Assembly: GCA_947454285.1 (NCBI GenBank)
Contig: CANGJO010000016.1
Coordinates: 1-13,702 of the forward strand
DNA from: Microbacteriaceae bacterium
GTDB lineage: Bacteria; Actinomycetota; Actinomycetes; Actinomycetales; Microbacteriaceae
Reading direction: 5' to 3'
DNA: 13,702 nucleotides
The notes beneath the pieces were generated by a model. The model saw nothing but the letters and a program-made list of their open reading frames with translations, searched no databases and was not told the origin of the DNA. Below, piece by piece: positions 1-6,395 of this stretch. The translations under genes were made by a program, and so were the position numbers. How positions within the stretch are numbered: the first letter of the stretch is position 1; each line of letters opens with the position of its first letter.

Positions 1-1
1 C

Positions 2-781
2 ATCGGCGGCGAAATTCTTCGCGAAGATGTTGTGAACGGTGCAACCCAGGCATCGGTGTTTAGAAATCTTTCAACACCAGAAGCACCAAGTGCACGCGAA
101 GAACGTATTCCGGTAAAGGGTGTGCGCAAGGCGATTGCAAATGCAATGGTCTCTTCTGCATTCACTGCACCACACGTGAGCATCTTTGTTGACGTTGATG
201 CAACTCGCACAATGGAATACGTAAAGCGCTTGAAGGCGTCAACCGATTTCGCCGGCGTGAAGGTAACACCGCTTTTGATCATGGCCAAGGCAATGATCTG
301 GGCAGTGCGCCGCAACCCAATGGTTAACTCAACCTGGACCGATGAAGAAATCATCGTGCACAACTTTGTGAACTTTGGAATCGCTGCGGCAACTCCGCGC
401 GGATTGATCGTGCCAAACATTAAGAACGCAGACAAGATGTCAATGCTTGAGCTTGCTCAGGCAATCGAGCAACTTGCCGCCACCGCACGCGAAGGCAAGA
501 CCACACCTGCGGATATGAAAGACGGAACCATCACAATCACCAATATCGGTGTTTTTGGCGTTGACACTGGAACACCGATATTGAACCCGGGCGAAGTTGG
601 CATTGTTGCGCTTGGTTCGATTCGCCCTAAGCCTTGGGTAGTTAACAACGAAATTCAAATTCGTCAGGTGACTACGATTGGTGCAACATTTGACCACCGC
701 GTTGTTGATGGAGACGTGGCGTCTCGTTTTGTGCAGGACGTTGCCTCGGTAATCGAGGAACCTGCACTGCTGCTTGATTAA
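2..781 (+). CDS. Dihydrolipoyl acyltransferase E2 of a 2-oxoacid dehydrogenase complex, 3' part
   Basis: This is the C-terminal part of the E2 core enzyme that moves an acyl group from lipoamide to CoA in a pyruvate or branched-chain 2-oxoacid dehydrogenase complex in the cytoplasm. The reading frame is open from base 2 to the TAA at 779-781, so the gene starts before the window. The first residues (IGGEILREDV) look like the end of the peripheral subunit-binding domain. A linker follows, then the acyltransferase core from about RIPVKGVRKAIANAMVSS. The catalytic motif DHRVVDG lies near the C-terminus, with TITNIGVFG and GTPILNPGE before it, both typical of this core. The N-terminal lipoyl domain or domains are outside the view. 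The wording of the core resembles actinobacterial branched-chain or pyruvate E2 proteins; substrate cannot be decided without the E1 genes. The MFS gene follows after 15 bases with no terminator between. Confidence 0.93.
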   Translation: MGGEILREDVVNGATQASVFRNLSTPEAPSAREERIPVKGVRKAIANAMVSSAFTAPHVSIFVDVDATRTMEYVKRLKASTDFAGVKVTPLLIMAKAMIWAVRRNPMVNSTWTDEEIIVHNFVNFGIAAATPRGLIVPNIKNADKMSMLELAQAIEQLAATAREGKTTPADMKDGTITITNIGVFGVDTGTPILNPGEVGIVALGSIRPKPWVVNNEIQIRQVTTIGATFDHRVVDGDVASRFVQDVASVIEEPALLLD

Positions 782-796
782 AGTCGCACAAAAATA

Positions 797-1978
797 ATGG
801 CCAGGCGTAAACGACCAATTTGGTTGACCAAAAACCTGGTTGCTATTTCATGGGTGTCGCTGTTGCAAGACGCAGCCAGCGAAATGCTTTACCCAATCAT
901 GCCTATCTTTCTAAACACGGTTTTGGGTGCCCCCGCTGCAATCATTGGCGCGATTGAAGGCGCTGCTGAAGGCGCGGCGGCCCTCACTAAGTTGGGCAGC
1001 AATTGGCTGAACCGATACGTGCCGCGCAAAACAATGGTTGTACTTGGCTATGCGGCTGCGGCTGTCGGCAAATTTTTTATTGCGATTGCGGCAACCTGGC
1101 CAGTTGTGATGTTTGGACGCCTGATTGATCGACTTGGCAAAGGAACTCGCTCAGCAGCCCGCGATTCAATTTTGGTACAAGGCGTTGCACCAGAAGATCG
1201 CGGAAAAGTAATCGGTTTTCATAGAACAAGTGACACCACCGGAGCAGTGGTTGGGCCAATCTTGGCTCTGATTCTTTTATCGCTTTTGGATGGCGACATT
1301 CGTTCAATTCTTTGGTTCGCTTTGATTCCGGCAGTTCTTTCAACGATCGCAACGATATTTATCCGTGACACAGAACCGCACACACGCAAGGCACCGGCCA
1401 AGCTCATTGCCAAGGCAAATGAATCTGCAATTCAACTGAGTCCAAGAATCAAGTCGCTGATTTGGGTGCTGGCAATTTTCTCGCTTGCAAATTTCCCAGA
1501 TGCGCTGGTGCTGCTGCACCTAAGCCAAGACGGATTTGGTGTCACTGAGGTGGTTGGCCTGTACTTATTGTTCAACATCGCCTACGCGTCGCTCAGTTTT
1601 CCGGCGGGACTGCTTGCCGATCGCATGAAGCCACAACACGTTTATGCGTTGGGATTGATTTGTTTCTCAATTGCCTATGGCGGGCTGGCGCTCACAAGTT
1701 CAAAGCTGATTGCCTACGCGCTGGTGATTATCTATGGCGGATTTGCCGCCGCAAACGACGTGGTTGGTAAGTCTTGGGTCTCAAAGCTCGCCCAGTCGCA
1801 CCAGCAACTTGCCGTCCAGGCAAGGCTTCAAGGTCTTACCGGTTTTGGTTTGCTGTTTGCCGGAATTTGGGCCGGCCTAATTTGGAACATGGGCGCAGGC
1901 CTGGGATCGCTACCGCTGCTGATCTCTGCAGCTTTTGGGCTAATTGCCGTAGTGGTAATTGCCCGACACCGCGACTAG
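797..1978 (+). CDS. MFS transporter
   Basis: A 393-residue integral membrane protein of the major facilitator superfamily, likely an exporter; the substrate is unknown. It shows about twelve hydrophobic stretches in two halves separated by a polar region near residues 190-220. The loop motif GRLIDRLGKGTRSAARDS (about 107-124) is the form of the conserved MFS loop 2-3 sequence seen in a broad family of uncharacterised bacterial transporters that also begin with a QDAASEMLYP-like first helix, as here at 24-33. The ATG at 797 is the first in frame and gives a basic N-terminus (MARRKR) ahead of helix 1. No clear ribosome binding site precedes it. It follows the E2 gene by 15 bases and may be read with it. 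The zinc operon promoter begins about 17 bases after its stop, but no metal-binding feature in the protein ties it to zinc. Confidence 0.88.
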   Translation: MARRKRPIWLTKNLVAISWVSLLQDAASEMLYPIMPIFLNTVLGAPAAIIGAIEGAAEGAAALTKLGSNWLNRYVPRKTMVVLGYAAAAVGKFFIAIAATWPVVMFGRLIDRLGKGTRSAARDSILVQGVAPEDRGKVIGFHRTSDTTGAVVGPILALILLSLLDGDIRSILWFALIPAVLSTIATIFIRDTEPHTRKAPAKLIAKANESAIQLSPRIKSLIWVLAIFSLANFPDALVLLHLSQDGFGVTEVVGLYLLFNIAYASLSFPAGLLADRMKPQHVYALGLICFSIAYGGLALTSSKLIAYALVIIYGGFAAANDVVGKSWVSKLAQSHQQLAVQARLQGLTGFGLLFAGIWAGLIWNMGAGLGSLPLLISAAFGLIAVVVIARHRD

Positions 1979-1994
1979 CAACGACCCAAAGCTC

Positions 1995-2017
1995 TTATTG
2001 ACAAAGATTCTCAATAA
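1995..2017. promoter_or_regulatory. Zur-type operator upstream of znuA
   Basis: A perfect seven-base inverted repeat, TTATTGA (1995-2001) and TCAATAA (2011-2017), with nine bases between. Inside it the core TGACAAAGATTCTCA (1999-2013) fits TGAnAAnnnTTnTCA, the pattern I associate with actinobacterial Zur sites. It covers the -35 box of the znuA promoter. A zinc-loaded repressor bound here would block transcription of the operon, which ends with zur itself. Operator identity is inferred from pattern and context. Confidence 0.8.
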
Positions 2018-2027
2018 GACATAGCCT
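1998..2027 (+). promoter_or_regulatory. znuA promoter, probably leaderless
   Basis: A consensus -35 box TTGACA (1998-2003) is followed after 18 bases by TAGCCT (2022-2027), which keeps the TAnnnT of a -10 box. The -10 ends six bases before the ATG at 2034 and no ribosome binding site lies between, so transcription would begin at or next to the start codon. The -35 box is inside the Zur palindrome. Confidence 0.65.
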
Positions 2028-2033
2028 TGGTGC

Positions 2034-2909
2034 ATGAAGATCCTGAAGCTAGCCTCACTTGCCCTAATCGCTGTTTTGACTTTTGCCGGTTGCGCACCTG
2101 CCCAGACGCCAATCGACGGCAAGGTCAAAATCGTGGCCTCAACCGCGGTTTGGGGCGATGTTGCAAAGGCAGTCGGCGGCACCCTGGTTGAAGTGACCAG
2201 CATCATTGATAGCCCGATAAAGGATCCGCACTCATACGAGGCAACCGCTCGCGATCAACTTGCAGTAGAAAAGTCGAACCTGGTTATTGCTAACGGTGGC
2301 GGCTATGACGACTTCATTGAAAAGATGGCGCAAGCAGCGGGAAACAAACAAATTCTTCGTTTGGCAACCTCTACCACGGCAGTTTCATGGCAGACCAACG
2401 AGCACATCTGGTACAGCATTTCGGCAGTTGGTGAAGCGGCCTATGCCATCGCCGACACACTAAGTGCGCTGGACGCAAAAAACGCAGAGGTTTACACAAC
2501 CAATGCAGACAAATTTCTTGAGGGGTTAACCGGAATTGCTGCCGTTTATGAACAGGTGCGCAAGAACACTAAGGGCTACACCTACTTTGCTACTGAACCA
2601 ATTGCCGACTGGCTGTTGGCCGATCTTGGGTTTGTCAACAAGACTCCCGCAGATTTTTCAAAAGCTATTGAAAATGAGACCGATGTCGCCCCTAGCGTTA
2701 TGAAGGAATCGCTTGACCTAATCAAGAGCGGCAAAATCAAATACCTAATGGTTAACTCGCAGACCCTTAACAGTCAGGTACGCCAAATTGTTGATGCAGC
2801 AAATGCGGCCGGAGTTCGCGAGGTGGTACTCAGCGAGGTAATGCCAACCGGCGCAGGATACGTTGAGTGGATGGGTGACAATCTAGTTACCCTGGATCCA
2901 ACTAAGTAA
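2034..2909 (+). CDS. znuA: Zinc ABC transporter substrate-binding lipoprotein
   Basis: Captures zinc (possibly manganese) outside the cell and hands it to the ZnuBC transporter. The 291-residue product has a lipoprotein signal peptide with lipobox LTFAGC and the lipidated cysteine at residue 20, so it is membrane-anchored after export. The fold is that of cluster A-I metal-binding proteins. Likely ligands are His66 in DPHSYEATARDQ, His124 in NEHIWYS, and then Glu188 (ATEP) and Glu268 (LSEVMPTG) where classical ZnuA/TroA proteins have a His and an Asp. There is no histidine-rich loop. This ligand pattern fits an actinobacterial branch of the family. It is the first gene of znuA-znuC-znuB-zur; znuC starts two bases after its stop. 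Zur control is suggested by the palindrome at 1995-2017. Zinc rather than manganese is inferred from the linked zur gene. Confidence 0.9.
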   Translation: MKILKLASLALIAVLTFAGCAPAQTPIDGKVKIVASTAVWGDVAKAVGGTLVEVTSIIDSPIKDPHSYEATARDQLAVEKSNLVIANGGGYDDFIEKMAQAAGNKQILRLATSTTAVSWQTNEHIWYSISAVGEAAYAIADTLSALDAKNAEVYTTNADKFLEGLTGIAAVYEQVRKNTKGYTYFATEPIADWLLADLGFVNKTPADFSKAIENETDVAPSVMKESLDLIKSGKIKYLMVNSQTLNSQVRQIVDAANAAGVREVVLSEVMPTGAGYVEWMGDNLVTLDPTK

Positions 2910-2911
2910 CC

Positions 2912-3724
2912 ATGGCTTCTCCAGTACTTGCGATCAAAAATGCGTCACTCACATTTGGTGAGCGCAAGCTATGGAGCAATCTAAATTTAGAAATTCAGCC
3001 TCACGAATTTATAGCCGTGATTGGTTCGAATGGCTCAGGCAAAACAACATTGCTAAAAGCAATTCTTGGCCAAGAAAAACTTTCGCAGGGGTCAATTGAA
3101 TTCAAGGGTAAAAAAGTTACTCGTGGTTCAAGACGCATGGGCTACATCCCTCAGCATCGTGCAATCGACTCTGCATCACCAATGCGCGCAATAGATATGT
3201 TGCGACTTGGATTAACCGGCCACAGTTTTGGTTTGCCAATTTCTTCAAGAGATGCAAACGCAAAGGTCCAGCACATTCTGGGCTGCGTTGACGCCTTTGA
3301 TTTAGCGGGCAAGCGGGTGGGTGAGCTTTCAGGTGGTGAGCTTCAGCGCTTGCGAGTGGGTCAGGCAGTTATTGATGAGCCAGATCTGATTCTTGCCGAC
3401 GAACCACTTAGCGCCCTTGACCTTGCCCAGCAAAAAGTGATCGCAGACCTGCTAGATCGCGAACGCCGCGAACACAACAGTGCGGTGATTTTTGTAACCC
3501 ACGATGTGAATCCAATTCTTTCAATGGTTGATCGCGTGCTGTATTTGGCAAACGGAAATTTCAAAATCGGTACACCCGATGAAGTTTTGCGAAGCGATGT
3601 ACTGACGGAACTTTACGGAACTCCGGTAGATGTAATTCGTGACCAGGGGCGCATCTTGGTAGTTGGTGCAGACAACCAACACCACCACGATCACATTTCC
3701 CCTGAAAGAGGAGAGTGGAACTAA
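2912..3724 (+). CDS. znuC: Zinc ABC transporter ATP-binding protein
   Basis: The cytoplasmic ATPase that powers metal import through the permease ZnuB. In 270 residues it carries every ABC signature: Walker A GSNGSGKTT (38-46), Q-loop glutamine at 81 (YIPQ), signature LSGGE (139-143), Walker B ending in ILADEP (Glu164 catalytic), D-loop SALD and the switch histidine at 197 (VTHD). The C-terminal tail is rich in histidine (NQHHHDH, about 255-261), a possible metal-binding tail like those seen in some zinc transporter proteins; that role is inference. The ATG at 2912 follows the znuA stop by two bases with no clear ribosome binding site, so translation is probably coupled. The last bases of the gene encode the ribosome binding site for znuB, and its TAA overlaps the znuB ATG by one base. 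Confidence 0.93.
   Translation: MASPVLAIKNASLTFGERKLWSNLNLEIQPHEFIAVIGSNGSGKTTLLKAILGQEKLSQGSIEFKGKKVTRGSRRMGYIPQHRAIDSASPMRAIDMLRLGLTGHSFGLPISSRDANAKVQHILGCVDAFDLAGKRVGELSGGELQRLRVGQAVIDEPDLILADEPLSALDLAQQKVIADLLDRERREHNSAVIFVTHDVNPILSMVDRVLYLANGNFKIGTPDEVLRSDVLTELYGTPVDVIRDQGRILVVGADNQHHHDHISPERGEWN
3704..3713 (+). promoter_or_regulatory. Ribosome binding site that sets the znuB start
   Basis: GAAAGAGGAG ends ten bases before the ATG at 3724 but only one base before the in-frame GTG at 3715. The spacing favours the ATG, making znuB 272 residues and not 275. Confidence 0.7.
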
Positions 3725-4542
3725 TGCAGTTCTTTAACTTCTCTGATTATGCGGAGCTGATTCCGCTGGTACAGAATTCTCTGATTGCTGGTTTGCTACT
3801 TGGTTTAGTCGGCGGACTTATCGGTGTATTCGTAATGACGCGAGACATGTCATTCGCAGTGCACGGAATTTCCGAATTGAGTTTTGCCGGCGCAGCCTTT
3901 GCACTTCTTCTGGGTTTCAACGTGGTCGGCGGATCAATCATTGGTTCGTTGGTGGCGGCTGCAATTATTGGATATCTTGGCGCCAAAGCAAAAGACAGAA
4001 ATTCCATCGTTGCAGTTTTGATGCCAGCGGGTTTGGGTTTGGGAATTCTTGCGCTTGCGCTTTACCAAGGACGTGCAGCAAATAAATTTGGATTACTAAC
4101 TGGTCAGATTGTTGCAGTTGATAACCCACAACTTCTTTCTCTGGTTTTAATCTGTGCAGTTGTTTTGATTGGTCTGCTAATCATTTGGCGCCCGCTTACT
4201 TTTGCAAGTCTTGACCCTGAAGTTGCAGCAGCGCGAGGAGTTCCAACTCGTGCACTTTCAATCGCCTTCATGTTGTTCCTTGGTCTTGCTGTTGCGGCAA
4301 GCGTGCAAATCGTAGGAGCACTTTTAGTTTTGAGTTTGCTTGTTACTCCGGCAGCCGCTGCACTGCGGGTTAGCTCATCGCCAATCGCAACTCCGCTGCT
4401 GTCTGTTGCTTTTGCTGTGACATCGGTTATCGGTGGAATTCTTTTGGCACTTGGTGCCGGGCTACCAATTAGCCCATACGTCACCACAATCTCATTCTTG
4501 ATTTATGTGGCGTGCCGGGTGATCGAGCGGGTTAAGAAATGA
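3724..4542 (+). CDS. znuB: Zinc ABC transporter permease
   Basis: The membrane channel subunit of the zinc importer, of the ABC-3 family. The 272-residue protein is almost entirely hydrophobic and shows about eight membrane segments. The stretch MTRDMSFAVHGISELSFAGA (about 37-56) is the recognisable family region in which the early helices and the charged loop occur. The repeated glycine- and alanine-rich helices and the ending VACRVIERVKK also fit. The ATG at 3724 overlaps the znuC stop (TAATG) and is preceded by GAGGAG at good distance. Its own TGA overlaps the zur start by four bases (ATGA), so all four genes of the operon are coupled. Length and features are normal for the family. Zinc is inferred from context; the same permease family also serves manganese and iron transporters. 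Confidence 0.92.
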   Translation: MQFFNFSDYAELIPLVQNSLIAGLLLGLVGGLIGVFVMTRDMSFAVHGISELSFAGAAFALLLGFNVVGGSIIGSLVAAAIIGYLGAKAKDRNSIVAVLMPAGLGLGILALALYQGRAANKFGLLTGQIVAVDNPQLLSLVLICAVVLIGLLIIWRPLTFASLDPEVAAARGVPTRALSIAFMLFLGLAVAASVQIVGALLVLSLLVTPAAAALRVSSSPIATPLLSVAFAVTSVIGGILLALGAGLPISPYVTTISFLIYVACRVIERVKK

Positions 4543-4940
4543 CTCAGGCCAACTCCGCGCCAGCCAAGCGCAACACCCCGCAAAAGGCGGCCGTGAAACA
4601 TGCCCTGGGCGAGGCCACCGGCTTTGTCTCTGCCCAGCAGCTACACCAGACCCTGAAAAAACACGGCTCAACCATCGGTTTGGCCACGGTTTACCGCACT
4701 TTGGCCGATTTGGCCCAGGCCGGAGAGGCCGACAGCCTGCAATCCAAGGACGCCGAGGTGCTCTATCGGGCCTGTACCACCAGCCACCACCACCACTTGA
4801 TTTGCCGAAAATGTGGCCTGACCCTTGAAATTGAGGCCCAAAACCTCGAAAAATGGGCCGATCAGGTGGCAACGGAGCATGGTTTCAGCCAACCAAGCCA
4901 CAACATCGATATTTTTGGGGTTTGTGCCGGCTGCCGTTGA
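4539..4940 (+). CDS. zur: Fur-family zinc uptake regulator
   Basis: A 133-residue cytoplasmic repressor that binds DNA when loaded with zinc. The N-terminal winged helix includes the family helix GLATVYRTLADL (47-58). The dimerisation half carries the HHHH run (83-86), the structural zinc cysteines CRKC (89-92) and CAGC (129-132), and further candidate ligands at Asp65, Cys79, His114 and His121. The layout, with LEKWADQVATEHGF and a final CAGC, is closest to mycobacterial and streptomycete Zur among Fur relatives. It overlaps znuB by four bases and is the last gene of the operon, so it would be autoregulated through the palindrome at 1995-2017. The gene is clearly richer in G+C than its neighbours: bases 4561-4620 count 41 of 60 and 4681-4740 count 40 of 60, against 30 of 60 for 4261-4320 in znuB. 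Confidence 0.93.
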   Translation: MTQANSAPAKRNTPQKAAVKHALGEATGFVSAQQLHQTLKKHGSTIGLATVYRTLADLAQAGEADSLQSKDAEVLYRACTTSHHHHLICRKCGLTLEIEAQNLEKWADQVATEHGFSQPSHNIDIFGVCAGCR

Positions 4941-4943
4941 AAA

Positions 4944-4969
4944 CACCCCATCGGGGTGCTTGATTTTTT
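4944..4969 (+). terminator. Rho-independent terminator after zur
   Basis: CACCCC (4944-4949) pairs with GGGGTG (4953-4958) around a three-base loop. A run of six T follows at 4964-4969 after five other bases. The hairpin begins three bases after the zur stop and separates the zinc operon from rpmB. The short stem and the gap before the T run suggest moderate strength, so some read-through into rpmB is possible. Confidence 0.75.
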
Positions 4970-4980
4970 CAAACTTGGAC

Positions 4981-5010
4981 TTGCTTAACCCCAGTAAAAC
5001 CGCCTAAACT
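4981..5010 (+). promoter_or_regulatory. Candidate promoter for rpmB-rpmG-rpsN
   Basis: TTGCTT (4981-4986) and TAAACT (5005-5010) are 18 bases apart and would start a leader of about 88 bases. This is the best pair I can find between the zur terminator and rpmB; the similarity to consensus is moderate. The leader holds GCCTATAAGGC (5020-5030, a four-base stem) and CTGCAAATGCAG (5061-5072, a five-base inverted repeat). No TGAnAAnnnTTnTCA Zur pattern is present. Confidence 0.4.
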
Positions 5011-5093
5011 TGAGCAGTTGCCTATAAGGCGACCGAGTTTTAAACAAACAAGCCTTTTGACTGCAAATGCAGCATGTTCTGGCTTGCCCTATC

Positions 5094-5099
5094 AAGGAG
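5094..5099 (+). promoter_or_regulatory. Ribosome binding site that sets the rpmB start
   Basis: AAGGAG ends five bases before the ATG at 5105. The frame is open further upstream, but those residues do not resemble L28 and have no such site, so translation starts at 5105. Confidence 0.85.
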
Positions 5100-5104
5100 A
5101 AGAA

Positions 5105-5341
5105 ATGGCAGCCTATTGCCAGGTGACTGAGACCGGCCCACAGTTTGGCCACCACGTCTCGCACGCTCAGAACAAGACCAAGCGTCGCTTCAACCCAAAC
5201 ATCCAGAAGAAGACCTACTTCGTGCCTTCACTAAAGCGCAACGTTACTTTGCAGCTAAGCGCACGCGGCATCAAGGTTATTGACTCACGAGGCATCGAGG
5301 CTGTTGTTGCAGCAATCCTTGCTCGCGGCGAGAAGATCTAA
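5105..5341 (+). CDS. rpmB: Ribosomal protein L28, zinc-independent type
   Basis: A 78-residue large-subunit ribosomal protein. The family pattern is clear: GPQFGHHVSHAQNKTKRRFN near the N-terminus, then NIQKKTYFVPSLKRNVTLQL and the ending RGIEAVVAAILARGEKI. The zinc-binding form of L28 has paired CxxC motifs; here only Cys5 remains (AYCQVTETG), so the protein cannot make a zinc ribbon. It opens an operon with rpmG (13 bases on) and rpsN. In other actinobacteria such cysteine-free sets are often extra copies switched on by zinc shortage through Zur. Here the operon lies 164 bases after zur, but no Zur site is visible in front of it. Whether these are the only copies in the genome cannot be told from the window. 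Confidence 0.95.
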   Translation: MAAYCQVTETGPQFGHHVSHAQNKTKRRFNPNIQKKTYFVPSLKRNVTLQLSARGIKVIDSRGIEAVVAAILARGEKI

Positions 5342-5354
5342 GGAGCGCCGCTAA

Positions 5355-5525
5355 ATGGCTAAGAAAGACAAGGACATCCGTCCAATCATCAAGCTTCGTT
5401 CGACAGCAGGAACTGGTTACACCTACGTGACCAAGAAGAACCGTCGCAACGACCCAGACCGTATCGTTCTGAAGAAGTACGACCCAGTTGTACGTCAGCA
5501 CGTTGAATTCCGCGAGGAGCGCTAA
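5355..5525 (+). CDS. rpmG: Ribosomal protein L33, zinc-independent type
   Basis: A 56-residue large-subunit protein beginning MAKKDKDIRPIIKLRSTAGT and ending PVVRQHVEFREER. The central YTYVTKKNRRNDPDRIVLKK is diagnostic of L33. All four zinc cysteines of the C+ form are absent: the positions usually filled by two CxxC pairs read GTGY and DPVV. The start ATG has AGGAG (5341-5345) nine bases upstream, overlapping the rpmB stop. Its 3' end contains the ribosome binding site GAGGAG (5514-5519) for rpsN, which starts two bases after its stop. This gene gives the strongest evidence that the cluster is the zinc-free set, since it has no cysteine at all. Confidence 0.95.
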   Translation: MAKKDKDIRPIIKLRSTAGTGYTYVTKKNRRNDPDRIVLKKYDPVVRQHVEFREER

Positions 5526-5527
5526 GA

Positions 5528-5833
5528 ATGGCTAAGAAGAGCAAGATCGCTAAGAACGAGCAGCGCAAAGTCATCGTTGAGCGTTACGCAGAAAAGCGTC
5601 TAGCGCTAAAGAAGGCACTAGTTGACCCAAACTCAACTGACGCTCAGCGCGAAGAGGCACGTCTAGGCCTACAGAAGCTTCCACGCAACGCATCTCCAGT
5701 TCGCGTTCGTAACCGCGATGCAATCGATGGCCGCCCACGTGGTGTTTTGGCTAAGTTCGGTGTATCTCGTGTTCGCTTCCGCGACATGGCTCACAAGGGC
5801 GAGTTGCCAGGTATCACCAAGTCAAGCTGGTAA
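5528..5833 (+). CDS. rpsN: Ribosomal protein S14, zinc-independent long type
   Basis: A 101-residue small-subunit protein, the long form of S14 like that of E. coli. The zinc form found in many Gram-positives has about 61 residues and a CxxC-CxxC ribbon. Here the matching region reads PVRVRNRDAIDGRPRGVLAKFGVSR with no cysteine. The ending FRDMAHKGELPGITKSSW is the conserved S14 C-terminus that binds 16S rRNA. The start is set by GAGGAG eight bases upstream, inside rpmG. It is the last gene of rpmB-rpmG-rpsN and is followed 22 bases later by a strong terminator. Confidence 0.96.
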   Translation: MAKKSKIAKNEQRKVIVERYAEKRLALKKALVDPNSTDAQREEARLGLQKLPRNASPVRVRNRDAIDGRPRGVLAKFGVSRVRFRDMAHKGELPGITKSSW

Positions 5834-5855
5834 TCCACGAACTACAAGTTTTCTC

Positions 5856-5884
5856 AAAAACCCCCTGAATTTCAGGGGGTTTTT
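5856..5884 (+). terminator. Rho-independent terminator after rpsN
   Basis: A perfect nine-base stem, CCCCCTGAA (5861-5869) with TTCAGGGGG (5871-5879), is flanked by five A on the left and five T on the right, which extend the pairing. The A/T flanks make it a plausible terminator from either side, but only the plus-strand operon needs one here. Confidence 0.93.
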
Positions 5885-5972
5885 GCTTTGCCGAAACGCC
5901 TATCGGGCTGAAAACCGCGTCGGATCAAGGAAAATCCGAAAAATCCGCTTGGCAACACGCCGAGCGGGGTGA

Positions 5973-6000
5973 ATGACAAGTATTTGCTGGGCGATAGCGT
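5973..6000 (+). promoter_or_regulatory. Promoter of hup
   Basis: ATGACA (5973-5978), one base off the -35 consensus, and TAGCGT (5995-6000) are 16 bases apart. Transcription would begin near 6007, leaving a leader of about 40 bases with AGGAGG at 6035-6040. The stretch between the rpsN terminator and this promoter (5885-5972) shows only a six-base inverted repeat, TCGGAT (5920-5925) and ATCCGA (5934-5939), and an eight-base direct repeat AAAATCCG (5931-5938, 5940-5947). Confidence 0.5.
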
Positions 6001-6045
6001 GGTTCCTGACAGTACGTCACACGTCTAAATGTCCAGGAGGACCAA

Positions 6046-6324
6046 ATGTCTCTAAACAAGAGCGAACTAGTAGCAGCAATCGCTGCAGACACCGGCGAGT
6101 CTCAGGCAGCGGTCAACCGCGTTGTTGACTCTTTCTTCGATATCATCTCGAAGACAATCGTTAAGGGTGGCAAAGTAACCATCCCTGGTTGGTTGTCAGT
6201 AGAGAAGGGTCACCGTGCTGCACGTCAGGGCCGTAACCCACAGACTGGTGAAACCATCCAGATCAAGGCAGCTAACACCGTTAAGGTTTCAGCTGGTTCA
6301 AAGCTAAAGGCTGCAGTTAAGTAA
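6046..6324 (+). CDS. hup: Nucleoid DNA-binding protein HU
   Basis: A 92-residue histone-like protein that binds and bends DNA as a dimer. The N-terminal helical part begins MSLNKSELVAAIAADTGESQ. The beta-arm region contains KGHRAARQGRNPQTGETIQI, matching the HU pattern GRNPQTG, and the C-terminus is short (SAGSKLKAAVK). It lacks the long lysine- and alanine-rich tail of mycobacterial HupB, so it is the compact bacterial type. AGGAGG (6035-6040) lies five bases before the ATG, the best ribosome binding site in the window, which suits an abundant protein. It is a single-gene transcript with its own promoter and a terminator that starts 21 bases after the stop. IHF is a relative, but length and the arm sequence favour HU. 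Confidence 0.96.
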   Translation: MSLNKSELVAAIAADTGESQAAVNRVVDSFFDIISKTIVKGGKVTIPGWLSVEKGHRAARQGRNPQTGETIQIKAANTVKVSAGSKLKAAVK

Positions 6325-6345
6325 GTCTTAGTAAAAGAATTCGAG

Positions 6346-6378
6346 AAGGCGTCCACGAAAGTGGGCGCCTTTTCTTTT
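6346..6378 (+). terminator. Rho-independent terminator after hup
   Basis: An eleven-base stem, AAGGCGTCCAC (6346-6356) with GTGGGCGCCTT (6361-6371), closes a GAAA tetraloop; one pair is a G-U wobble. The T-rich run TTCTTTT (6372-6378) follows. The run overlaps the place where a -35 box for the next gene would be. Confidence 0.93.
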
Positions 6379-6395
6379 ATCCAAATTTTTGTGCC

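Noticed and set aside
3715..3717. GTG at 3715 as the znuB start
   Set aside because: It is only one base from the ribosome binding site; the ATG at 3724 has correct spacing and overlaps the znuC stop.
4104..4487. Long open frame on the minus strand inside znuB
   Set aside because: It mirrors a hydrophobic coding gene, shows no domain or ribosome binding site, and znuB is certain. The same holds for 4492-4872 opposite zur.
5018..5104. Possible longer L28 start
   Set aside because: The frame is open, but the extra residues do not resemble L28 and the only ribosome binding site is at 5094-5099.
4941..5104. A second Zur operator before rpmB
   Set aside because: I scanned for TGAnAAnnnTTnTCA and close variants and found none; TTGA-N5-TCAA at the zur terminator is too short and coincides with its T run.
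5920..5947. Hairpin TCGGAT/ATCCGA and direct repeat AAAATCCG between rpsN and hup
   Set aside because: Short arms, no T run, no tRNA or small-RNA character; likely chance.
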